Of a DNA stretch of 14,209 bases, positions 1-6,753 are shown piece after piece (the stretch's first letter is position 1; the number at the start of each line of letters is the position of its first letter). Origin of the DNA: JAUPVN01 sp964423475 (lineage in GTDB: Bacteria > Patescibacteriota > Saccharimonadia > Saccharimonadales > CAIOMD01); the NCBI GenBank assembly GCA_964423475.1, contig CAYRFD010000026.1, positions 1-14,209 of the forward strand. The letters are read 5' to 3'. Under the pieces are notes generated by a model that was not told the origin of the DNA, did no database searches, and was given only the letters and a program-made list of their open reading frames with translations. Position numbers and translations under genes: made by a program.

Positions 1-5
1 TTAGC

Positions 6-35
6 TTTACAATGTATAGTTTGTTTTGTTATACT
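6..35 (+). promoter_or_regulatory. Sigma70-type promoter of the bS21-like gene
   Basis: TTTACA at 6-11 and TATACT at 30-35 are separated by 18 nt. A TG at 27-28 makes this an extended -10 (TGtTATACT). Transcription should begin near 42, leaving a leader of about 45 nt that contains the ribosome binding site. This is seen in sequence; activity is inferred. Confidence 0.6.
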
Positions 36-73
36 TATGTTAATACCTTCTGCCAATTAATAAGTAAAGTACC

Positions 74-80
74 AAGGGGG
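74..80 (+). promoter_or_regulatory. Strong Shine-Dalgarno of the bS21-like gene
   Basis: AAGGGGG lies 6 nt before the ATG at 87. It is the longest purine SD in the window and fixes this start. It contrasts with the SD-less starts of rsmE, the nuclease gene, serS and the MFS gene. Confidence 0.75.
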
Positions 81-86
81 TAAAAT

Positions 87-272
87 ATGAAAAAGACAAT
101 AAAAAGCCGTATTAAAAAGCGATACGATCAAGCAGGCGAGGACATGCGCGTTTTGCAACACATGATTCATAAACAAAGTGTTTATGCAAAAGTAAGAGCA
201 AAATCATTTACGCAGCGCCGCCCAAAACATGCTAAAAGATATTTAGAGATTTACCAAAGAGGTTATTTTTAA
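87..272 (+). CDS. rpsU: Probable 30S ribosomal protein bS21
   Basis: This 61-residue, strongly basic protein has the size of bS21 (about 57-71 residues), which sits on the 30S platform near the 3' end of 16S rRNA and the anti-Shine-Dalgarno. Residues 20-51 can be aligned by eye with the conserved bS21 core, whose pattern is an LRRFKR-like helix, then K.G.L.E.R...F and a basic tail. Matching features here are R21, K29, V32, A34, VR at 36-37, F41 and the K/R-rich 44-51. The usual glycine and the YEKP motif are not kept, so the assignment rests on a diverged match. The gene is monocistronic, with its own promoter, strong SD and intrinsic terminator, as expected for an abundant ribosomal protein. 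The alternative is an unrelated small RNA-binding protein. Confidence 0.65.
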   Translation: MKKTIKSRIKKRYDQAGEDMRVLQHMIHKQSVYAKVRAKSFTQRRPKHAKRYLEIYQRGYF

Positions 273-295
273 AAATTATTAAATAGTTAACTACG

Positions 296-321
296 GCGCC
301 CCAACAACGGGGCGCTTTTTT
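296..321 (+). terminator. Intrinsic terminator after the bS21-like gene
   Basis: A perfect 7-bp stem GCGCCCC (296-302) / GGGGCGC (309-315) encloses the loop AACAAC and is followed by six T (316-321). It is the only canonical GC-rich stem plus T-run in the window. It separates the small gene from rsmE. Confidence 0.93.
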
Positions 322-354
322 GTTATAAAATTATATTTCTTATGCTTCTTTAAA

Positions 355-363
355 TGATACAAT
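355..363 (+). promoter_or_regulatory. Extended -10 of rsmE (leaderless start)
   Basis: TG at 355-356 followed by TACAAT at 358-363 forms an extended -10. The rsmE ATG starts 7 nt after it, so the predicted transcript begins at or within one base of the start codon. I see no convincing -35 box and no SD. Confidence 0.6.
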
Positions 364-370
364 TAACATA

Positions 371-1081
371 ATGAAGTTACACAGGTTTTATGTGCACCAA
401 ATGCACAATAGATTTGGCCCAATAGAGCTAGGGCACACTGTTTGGATACATGACCAAGGTTTGCTACACCAGTGGTTAAGGGTTTTACGCTATAACGTTG
501 GTAATCAATTAATATTATTTAATAATACAGAAGAACGACTATATCAAATAAGTAAAATAGACGGCACCGTGGGCGTGCAGGTAGAGCTTGTAACAGATAT
601 GACTCGTTTATTACCAAAAAACAAAGTATATTTACTGTGGTCTATATTAAAAAACGATAAAAACGATTGGGTATTGCAAAAAGCTACAGAACTTGGCGTG
701 CATAAGTTAGTACCAATTATCACAAAAAGAACAGAAAAAACGTTTTTTGATATCGAACGTGCCCAAAAAATTATAATAGAGGCCACTGAACAGTGTGGCA
801 GAGCTGATTTGCCTCAAGTAAGAGAGCCAATAATGTTAGCAGAGGCCATTGCAGAGTATAAAGACACACCGCTATATGTATGCGAACAGCATAATTCTAC
901 ATACGTAAATTTACAAGAGCAACCAGCGGTAGCGTTGTTAGTGGGGCCAGAGGGCGGTTGGGCAGACGAAGAAAAGCAACTTTTTACCCAGTATAAGCTA
1001 AATTATATTGCAATATCTGCTTTTACCCTAAGGGCAGAAACAGCCGCTATTTTGGCCGTTGGCCTAGCAGCGTCTAGGTAA
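371..1081 (+). CDS. rsmE: 16S rRNA (uracil1498-N3)-methyltransferase RsmE
   Basis: RsmE methylates N3 of U1498 in 16S rRNA of the 30S subunit, using S-adenosylmethionine. At 236 residues the protein has the usual length of this SPOUT-class (trefoil-knot) family. An N-terminal PUA-like RNA-binding part (about 1-75) leads into the SPOUT domain. Family hallmarks are KATELGV (104-110), EQCGR (140-144), the knot motif GPEGG (192-196) and LRAETA (220-225). The ATG at 371 aligns with the typical family N-terminus (M-x-RFYV) and lies 7 nt behind an extended -10, so a leaderless mRNA is inferred. It follows the terminator of the bS21-like gene and is followed by a long hairpin element starting 9 nt after its stop. 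Confidence 0.95.
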   Translation: MKLHRFYVHQMHNRFGPIELGHTVWIHDQGLLHQWLRVLRYNVGNQLILFNNTEERLYQISKIDGTVGVQVELVTDMTRLLPKNKVYLLWSILKNDKNDWVLQKATELGVHKLVPIITKRTEKTFFDIERAQKIIIEATEQCGRADLPQVREPIMLAEAIAEYKDTPLYVCEQHNSTYVNLQEQPAVALLVGPEGGWADEEKQLFTQYKLNYIAISAFTLRAETAAILAVGLAASR

Positions 1082-1089
1082 AATCTGTA

Positions 1090-1256
1090 TATAGCAATCC
1101 CAATACAAAAACTGTCTTTTTTGAGGCGATGAATTGATGAGATAAAAATGTGTTTTTTATTAAGAAACATATCAGTAGATACGTTGAATAATAAAAACTA
1201 ATTTTTAGCCTTCAAGTCGCGCATCAAAATGTTGTTTTTGTATTGGGGTTGCTATA
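1090..1256. repeat. 167-nt imperfect palindrome (MITE-like or long hairpin RNA)
   Basis: The outer arms at 1090-1112 and 1234-1256 are 23-nt inverted repeats with a single difference (T1098, which would form a G-U pair in a plus-strand RNA). Pairing continues inward: TTTTGA 1119-1124 / 1224-1229, GCGA 1126-1129 / 1217-1220, TGAA 1130-1133 / 1211-1214, TAAAAAT 1143-1149 / 1201-1207, 1152-1162 / 1189-1198 with one bulged T, AAC 1166-1168 / 1183-1185, and TATC 1170-1173 / 1178-1181. The loop is AGTA (1174-1177). About 61 base pairs are formed by eye. The ends read TATAGCAA...TTGCTATA, and insertion at TA is typical of IS630/Tc1-mariner derivatives, so a decayed MITE is one reading. A structured 3' UTR of rsmE or an independent long-hairpin RNA is the other. 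No coding potential is seen. Confidence 0.85.
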
Positions 1257-1275
1257 TCCATCCATCACCCTTAAT

Positions 1276-1305
1276 TTGGCAATTATGATTTGGAATTGCT
1301 ATAGT
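1276..1305 (+). promoter_or_regulatory. Promoter of the PD-(D/E)XK nuclease gene (leaderless)
   Basis: TTGGCA (1276-1281) and TATAGT (1300-1305) are 18 nt apart, and TG at 1297-1298 makes an extended -10. The ATG at 1313 begins 7 nt after the -10. A 6-bp inverted repeat GCAATT (1279-1284) / AATTGC (1294-1299) overlaps both boxes and could be an operator. Confidence 0.65.
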
Positions 1306-1312
1306 ATACAAA

Positions 1313-2098
1313 ATGGCATATACCTATAAAAAAAAGTTACCGTACCAAAAAGGGCAAACAACACCCTATAGCGTAAGCCGTAGCAAAATTGAGCTTTATA
1401 CTCAGTGCCCGCGCTGTTTTTGGTTAGAGGCTCGCCAAGGTATAAAACGGCCAAATGGTCCACCTTTTCAGATAAATAAAGCTATAGACGAACTATTTAA
1501 AAAAGAATTTGATGGTTATAGGGCAAGTAAAAAAGCTCACCCTATAATGGTAGAATATAAGCTTGATGTTTTGCCCTTTGCTCATAAGCTACTAGATACA
1601 TGGCGAAACACCTTTAAGGGTGTGCGCACAATTTATGAGCCGGCCAATTTAGAGGTTTTTGGTGGCGTAGATGATGTTTGGGTAGACGCAGACGGCGCAC
1701 TTGTTGTGGTAGATTATAAGGCTACCGCAAAGCCCACAGAAGTATCATTAGATGCCGATTGGCAACAAAGCTATAAACGCCAGCTAGAGGTTTATCAGTG
1801 GCTTTTGCGCCAAAATGGTTTTAAGGTTAGCAACACTGGCTATTTTGTGTATGCCAATGCCAAATTTGATGGCGATAGTTTTAATAACAGTTTAACTTTT
1901 ACAACTAAACTAATTGCCCATGAAGGCAGTGATAGTTGGATAGAACCAACTTTAAAATCCATGCAAAATTGTTTAGATTCAGGTATACCAGATGTAGGCG
2001 ACTCTATAATGGGTGGCCCCTGTGAGTTTTGTAATTTTGCTAAACAGCGTACTCAACTTACAATAGACCACCTGAGACAAGCAAAAAAACTACGATAA
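1313..2098 (+). CDS. Cas4/RecB-like PD-(D/E)XK nuclease with probable Fe-S cluster
   Basis: This 261-residue protein carries the core of the PD-(D/E)XK exonuclease superfamily (PDDEXK_1, RecB/AddB/Cas4-like). D120 sits in GGVDDVWV, D134-Y-K136 in VVVDYKAT, and QLEVY (157-161) is the QxxxY motif typical of RecB-type nucleases. The two Cys pairs, C32-x2-C35 and C237-x2-C240, flank the nuclease core as the 4Fe-4S ligands do in Cas4 and AddB. The arrangement 2+2 differs from the common 1+3. A metal-dependent single-strand DNA exonuclease role in repair is inferred. No cas1/cas2, CRISPR array or helicase gene is nearby, so a CRISPR role is not supported here. The gene stands alone with its own promoter. 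The ATG at 1313 has no SD and is predicted to be leaderless. Confidence 0.85.
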   Translation: MAYTYKKKLPYQKGQTTPYSVSRSKIELYTQCPRCFWLEARQGIKRPNGPPFQINKAIDELFKKEFDGYRASKKAHPIMVEYKLDVLPFAHKLLDTWRNTFKGVRTIYEPANLEVFGGVDDVWVDADGALVVVDYKATAKPTEVSLDADWQQSYKRQLEVYQWLLRQNGFKVSNTGYFVYANAKFDGDSFNNSLTFTTKLIAHEGSDSWIEPTLKSMQNCLDSGIPDVGDSIMGGPCEFCNFAKQRTQLTIDHLRQAKKLR

Positions 2099-2136
2099 TT
2101 TTGTAGCTGTGTGGTGGTAGTTTTATGTAACATGAG

Positions 2137-2142
2137 TATAAT
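2137..2142 (+). promoter_or_regulatory. -10 box of serS (leaderless start)
   Basis: A consensus TATAAT ends 6 nt before the serS ATG at 2149. No -35 of quality and no SD are visible. It lies 38 nt downstream of the nuclease stop codon. Confidence 0.55.
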
Positions 2143-2148
2143 ATAAAT

Positions 2149-3447
2149 ATGATAGATATTCAGTTTGTGCGTGATAACCCCACAGTTGTAGCAGAAAAAT
2201 CACAGCAAAAAGGCTATAACATAGATGTAAATAAGCTTTTAACGCTAGATACAGAACGCTTAACGTTACTTGGCCAAGTAGAAGAACTTCGTAGGCAACG
2301 TAATGCCAATGCAGATGTTATAAAAAAGGCTGGTAAGCCAGAGCAATCTCTTATAGACCAGGGCAAACAACTAAAGGTAGATTTAGCACACCGTGAATCT
2401 TTATTGCAGCAAACGCATAATGAATGGTTAGAGCTTTTAAAATCTATCCCTAATATGCCACTTGCAGAGGTCCCTGTTGGCCAATCAGAAGAACAAAACG
2501 TAGCAATAAAAGAATTTGGCAATAAACCAGAATTTAATTTTGAGCCTAAAAATCATGCACAGATTGCAGAGGCAAAAGGGTGGCTAGACAAAGAACGGGC
2601 AGCAAAAATTGCCGGTGCGCGCTTTGTTTATATAAAGGGAGACCTTGTGTTATTAGAATTTGCCCTATGGCAATTTGGCTTAAATACACTTACAAACAGA
2701 GCTGTATTGGCAGATATTATAGCTCAAAATAATTTAAACGTACCAGATAATCCATTTACGCCCGTATTACCCCCGGCGGTTGCTAAAACTGCTGTATTTG
2801 AGGCTACTGGCCGCCTAAATAAGCAAGAGCAAACCTATAAAATAGAAGAAGAAGATCTATGGTTAAATGCTAGCGCCGAACACACATTATCACCCATGTA
2901 TTTGAACGAAATCTTACCAGAAAAAGATTTGCCAATACGTATGGTGGGCTACACAACCGCTTTTAGGCGCGAGGCCGGCACGTATGGTAAAGATACAGAA
3001 GGAATTTTTAGATTACACCAGTTTAACAAGCTAGAAATGGAAAGTTTTACCACGGCAGATAATTCATTACAAGAGCATCTTTTTATGGTAGCTATTCAAG
3101 AATATTTAATGCAACAATTAGGCTTGCCGTATCAGGTGCTAGAAAAATGTACTGCAGATATTGGGCGCCCAAATGCAAAGGGTGTAGATATTAATGTTTG
3201 GTTACCAGGGCAAAATGCCTACCGCGAAACTCACACAGCAGATTATATTTCAGATTATCAGGCTAGAGCCATGCAAACTCGCGTGCGACGCAGCAATGGC
3301 AGCGTAGAATTAGCTCATACAAATGATGCCACAGCTTTTTCTGAACGGCCGTTAGCCGCAATTTTAGAAAACTTTCAAACCCAAGAGGGTAATGTAATAA
3401 TTCCAGAAGTTTTAAGAGCCTATATGGGCGGAAGGGAACAGATATGA
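2149..3447 (+). CDS. serS: Seryl-tRNA synthetase
   Basis: SerRS charges tRNA-Ser (and tRNA-Sec where present) with serine in the cytosol. The 432-residue length is normal. The N-terminal start M-I-D-I-x-F-V-R matches the family. Residues 28-100 form the long antiparallel coiled-coil arm that grips the long variable arm of tRNA-Ser. The class II catalytic domain follows: the serine-binding loop SAEH (242-245), motif 2 with FRREAG (272-277) and the conserved glycine-rich/charged stretch to about 300, and motif 3 near PEVLRAYMGG (419-428). The region usually read as SNC.DFQARR is ADYISDYQARA here, a modest divergence near the active site. The stop is TGA and overlaps the hpf start (ATGA, 4 nt), so the two genes are one operon with likely translational coupling. 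Confidence 0.97.
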   Translation: MIDIQFVRDNPTVVAEKSQQKGYNIDVNKLLTLDTERLTLLGQVEELRRQRNANADVIKKAGKPEQSLIDQGKQLKVDLAHRESLLQQTHNEWLELLKSIPNMPLAEVPVGQSEEQNVAIKEFGNKPEFNFEPKNHAQIAEAKGWLDKERAAKIAGARFVYIKGDLVLLEFALWQFGLNTLTNRAVLADIIAQNNLNVPDNPFTPVLPPAVAKTAVFEATGRLNKQEQTYKIEEEDLWLNASAEHTLSPMYLNEILPEKDLPIRMVGYTTAFRREAGTYGKDTEGIFRLHQFNKLEMESFTTADNSLQEHLFMVAIQEYLMQQLGLPYQVLEKCTADIGRPNAKGVDINVWLPGQNAYRETHTADYISDYQARAMQTRVRRSNGSVELAHTNDATAFSERPLAAILENFQTQEGNVIIPEVLRAYMGGREQI

Positions 3448-3818
3448 TAAAGCAAATAGAAATAACCAATATCCATATGGATAGCAACCCAGAGGTAACA
3501 AAATACGTTAAAAAAAAGATAGCTAAGTTAGATAGCTACATGCCAAAACATGCTCGTAAAAGTGCTCATGCAGAGGTACGTTTAAAAGAATCAAAATCTA
3601 AAGATAAAAAAACTTCTACCTGCGAGGTAACTTTGCACGTACCAAACGAACAAATTATGGCAACCGAAAGTACTGTAAATATGTACGCAGCTATAGATAT
3701 TGTAGAAGAAAAGCTAAAAACCCAGCTTCGTAAGTATAAAGATCGTTCAGATGTTACTAAAACTCACGGCGAAACCAAAATCCGTAGGATGTTTGGCAAA
3801 ATTGTTGGCCGAAATTGA
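3444..3818 (+). CDS. hpf: Ribosome hibernation promoting factor, short form (S30AE family)
   Basis: HPF/RaiA proteins bind the 30S decoding region, block mRNA and tRNA sites and preserve inactive ribosomes during stress. The 124 residues contain only the N-terminal beta-alpha-beta S30AE domain: MIKQIEITNIHMDSNPEVT at the start, conserved basic surface K23-K28, and the second long helix around 75-100 with IDIVEEKLKTQLRKYK. The C-terminal dimerisation domain of long HPF is absent, so by itself it would be expected to inactivate 70S monomers and not to build 100S dimers. It is coupled to serS by an ATGA overlap and preceded by the purine SD GGAAGGGA (3430-3437). Its position just upstream of secA matches the Firmicutes order (hpf-secA-prfB), where HPF is the long form. 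Confidence 0.9.
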   Translation: MIKQIEITNIHMDSNPEVTKYVKKKIAKLDSYMPKHARKSAHAEVRLKESKSKDKKTSTCEVTLHVPNEQIMATESTVNMYAAIDIVEEKLKTQLRKYKDRSDVTKTHGETKIRRMFGKIVGRN

Positions 3819-3827
3819 TTAAAATAA

Positions 3828-3835
3828 TATACAAT
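3828..3835 (+). promoter_or_regulatory. Candidate promoter -10 for the secA leader
   Basis: The overlapping hexamers TATACA (3828-3833) and TACAAT (3830-3835) lie just after the hpf stop. Either would start transcription close to 3840, where the first hairpin of the secA leader begins. No good -35 is seen. Confidence 0.4.
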
Positions 3836-3839
3836 AGTA

Positions 3840-4055
3840 GTAGCCACCGTAAAACAAGTACAGGCTTTTTAAAATGCCCTAGATGGCTACAAGCGTATAT
3901 TTTTTATTCTACATATCTACGGATATATTTCATAAAAATATATAAGCTTTTAGCTCAACTATCATCATCTTAAAAATACCCGTATTTGTTTTGCGGGGGC
4001 TACAGTAATACTAATCGATACCTTTGAGGGTGATTAAAGAAAGGCCCGATTTTTT
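3840..4055 (+). promoter_or_regulatory. Structured leader upstream of secA with competing pairings
   Basis: The 237 nt between hpf and secA contain no gene but several helices. H1: GTAGCCA (3840-3846) / TGGCTAC (3884-3890), enclosing a small GGC/GCC stem. H2: ATATATTT (3923-3930) / AAATATAT (3936-3943). H3: CCCGTA (3979-3984) / TGCGGG (3992-3997), with one G-U pair. H4: TAATC (4012-4016) and ACC (4020-4022) / GGT-GATTA (4029-4036), with a bulged GAT. The 3' strand of H3 can pair instead with CCCG at 4045-4048, or GGGC 3997-4000 with GCCC 4044-4047. That alternative helix is followed by six T (4050-4055) abutting the secA ATG, and it overlaps the weak SD AAAGG (4040-4044). Also, GTAGCC (3840-3845) can pair with GGCTAC at 3998-4003. 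This layout is compatible with a riboswitch-like or attenuation control of secA. No known riboswitch class was recognised. Confidence 0.45.
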
Positions 4056-6753
4056 ATGAGCAATTTTATAAAGCGCGCACTAGGCGATAACCAACGTGGG
4101 ACACTACGTCGTTTAAAAAAACGCGTAAAAGAAGTAAATAAACAAGAAGCTAAGTATAAAAATTTAACAGATAAGCAATTAGCTAAACAAACCGAGGTTT
4201 TAAAAGAACGGTTAAAAAAAGAATCATTNNNNNNNNNNNNNNNNNNNNNNNNNNNNNNNNNNNNNNNNNNNNNNNNNNNNNNNNNNNNNNNNNNNNNNNN
4301 NNNNNNNNNNNNNNNNNNNNNNNGAATCATTAGATAAGATTTTGCCCGATGCTTTTTCTGTTGTACGCGAGGCGGCATTTAGAATATTAAAGCAACGCCA
4401 TTACGATGTCCAGCTTATGGGTGGTGTGTCCTTACACGAGGGTTCTGTAGCAGAAATGAAAACCGGAGAGGGCAAAACTCTAGTTGCAACAGCACCAGTT
4501 TATTTAAATGCTCTTACCGGTAAGGGCGTGCACGTAGTTACAGTAAACGATTATTTGGCTAGACGTGATGCCGGTTGGATGGCAGAAATCTATCATTTTT
4601 TGGGGCTTACAACAGCTGTAATTATTCCAGACGAATCTTATATTTACGATCCAGAATATACAGACGAAAATCATATAGATCCGCGCTTTAAGCATTTGCG
4701 CCCATGTAGTCGCCAAGAAGCTTATAAGGCCGATATTACCTATGGTACAAATAACGAGTTTGGCTTTGATTATTTGCGCGATAATATGGTTCATGAGGTT
4801 AGCCAATTACGCCAACGCGAGCTAAATTTTGCCATAGTAGACGAAGTAGACTCCATTTTAATAGACGAAGCCAGAACCCCACTAATTATTAGCGCTCCTA
4901 GTGCCGCTAGTGGCCAAGCCTATGTTCAGTTTGCACGTATAACAGCACAGTTAAAACCAGAACATTATAATTTAGACGAAAAAGAAAAGCAGGTTACCTT
5001 AACAGAAGAAGGCATAGAAAAGGTAGAAAAGCTACTTGGTGTAAAAAACTTATACGAAGGCGACAACATTAGAACGCTATTCCACCTAGAGCAGGCCTTA
5101 CGAGCACAAACCTTGTTCACGCGCGATAAAGACTATGTAGTAACAAAAGATGGAGAGGTAGTAATTGTAGATGATTTTACAGGCCGATTGTTAAAAGGTA
5201 GGCGCTATAACGAGGGACTTCACCAAGCCATAGAAGCCAAAGAGGGCGTAACCGTGCAAGAAGAATCTATGACGCTTGCCACAATTTCTTTTCAGAACTA
5301 TTTTAGGCTATATAACAAGCTTTCTGGTATGACGGGTACTGCCTTAACAGAGGCAGAAGAGTTTCATCAGATATATAAACTAGAAGTTGCCGAGATCCCA
5401 ACTAACCAAAAAATAGTTAGAAAAGATTTAACAGATCGTATTTATAAAACTCGTAATGCTAAAATTAAAGCAATTGCAAAGGCCGTTAAAGAGCTAAATA
5501 AAAAGGGCCAGCCGGTGCTTCTTGGTACAGTTGCCATAGAAAATAACGAAGAAATTAGCCGAGAACTAACAAAAATTGGCGTAAAGCATCAAATACTTAA
5601 TGCCAAAAATAACGAAAGCGAAGCGCAAATTGTAGCACAGGCAGGGCAAGTTGGTGCAGTTACGCTTGCCACAAATATTGCCGGCCGCGGTACAGATATT
5701 GTGCTTGGCAAGGGCGTAGTAGAAAAGGGTGGTTTGTTTGTACTTGGTAGCGAAAGGCACGAATCTAGGCGTATAGATAATCAGCTAAGAGGCCGTGCAG
5801 GGCGTCAGGGCGATCCAGGAACAACTCAATTTTACGTTAGTACAGAAGACGACCTTATGCGTGTGTTTGGCGGCGATAAAATTAGAGGCCTTATGGATAG
5901 GCTAAAAGTAGACGAAGACATGCCTCTAGAAAATCGTGTAGTAAGTAAAAGCTTAGAAAACGCACAAAAAAAGGTAGAAGGCTTTAACTTTGACATTAGA
6001 AAGAACGTAGTAAAATACGACGACGTTATGAACCGCCATCGTAAAGTAACTTATGAAACTCGTAAAGCTTTGTTAGAAAACGCTAATATAGGCGAAAGAA
6101 TTCAAAAATTTATAGCAGAAGAATCTCACGCGTTGGCATCTTTACCAGGCCAAGATGATGATTACGAAAAGTTAATTACAAACGTTTTTCCGTTTGATGA
6201 TGAAACTTTAGACAGGCTATTTGATGCCCCAGCAGATAAATTTAGTCAGGTTCTTGCACAAGAGGCAACAGAGCTATATCAGGCCAGAGAATCTGCATTT
6301 ACGCCAGAAATTATGCGTATAGTAGAGCGTGATATCTATTTTCAAACTTTAGATAATTTATGGATGCAACATCTAGAAAACATGGATCATTTGCGCCAAG
6401 GTATACACTGGACAAGTGTTGGCCAGCGTGATCCTTTAGTAGAATATCGTAGCCGTTCACAGGCAATGTTTGAATCTATGCAATTAGAGTTAAGACGCAC
6501 AGTTATAAGAAACATAATGCATGCTATGCCAGCACCGGGGGTTGGCTTAAATACTCCAATGCACGAAACAGAGCTAACGCGTGCTGCCCGCCAATCTATA
6601 GATAACGCAGATAGCATAACAGAGGCAGAGGTTATTTCAGAAGAAGATTTTGTAAGTGCTAAAAAAGCCGCAACAATTAAGGGTACTAGTACAAAAAAGA
6701 AACGTGCTGCCCGTAAAACGCAACGCCAAAACCGAAAAAAGAGCCGTCGTTAA
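4056..6753 (+). CDS. secA: Preprotein translocase ATPase SecA (interrupted by an N run)
   Basis: SecA is the cytosolic ATPase that pushes unfolded preproteins through the SecYEG channel. The N-terminal 57 residues (4056-4226) and the remainder (from 4324) lie in different frames only because of the 95 N. Both gap edges carry the same 8 bases GAATCATT, and collapsing that duplication gives one frame of 864 residues. In collapsed numbering, Walker A MKTGEGKT is at 100-107, the DEVD box is near 228-231, TNIAGRGTDIVLG is in NBD2, and the helicase motif QLRGRAGRQGDPG follows. Residues about 157-183 are an acidic/aromatic insertion (with DPEYTDENHIDP) absent from E. coli SecA. The C-terminus ends in a lysine/arginine-rich tail and has no CxC...CH zinc motif that would bind SecB. 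The stop overlaps the M16 start (TAATG). Confidence 0.95.
4229..4323. other. Assembly gap (95 N) inside secA
   Basis: Ninety-five N are flanked on both sides by GAATCATT (4221-4228 and 4324-4331). Removing the Ns plus one copy (103 bases) joins LKKES to LDKILPDAF in frame, matching the SecA family at this point to within about one residue. The real gap length is therefore probably zero, with contig ends overlapping by 8 bases. Confidence 0.9.

Noticed and set aside
1313..2098. CRISPR-associated Cas4
   Set aside because: No cas1, cas2, effector gene or repeat-spacer array is present in the window, and RecB-type stand-alone nucleases share the same motifs.
2086..2124. Terminator between the nuclease gene and serS (AAAACTAC / GTAGTTTT)
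   Set aside because: The 8-bp AT-rich stem has a 23-nt loop, overlaps the nuclease stop codon and ends in only four T. An alternative CTAC/GTAG pairing competes. It is too weak to call.
3819..4055. tRNA, tmRNA, SRP RNA or a known riboswitch upstream of secA
   Set aside because: No T-loop GTTCGA, tmRNA end sequences, SRP GGAAG/AGCA loop or recognised riboswitch core could be found, so only a generic structured leader is reported.
4056..6753. secA as a pseudogene or two genes split by a frameshift
   Set aside because: The frame change is produced by the N run. Removing the duplicated GAATCATT and the Ns gives one intact SecA frame.
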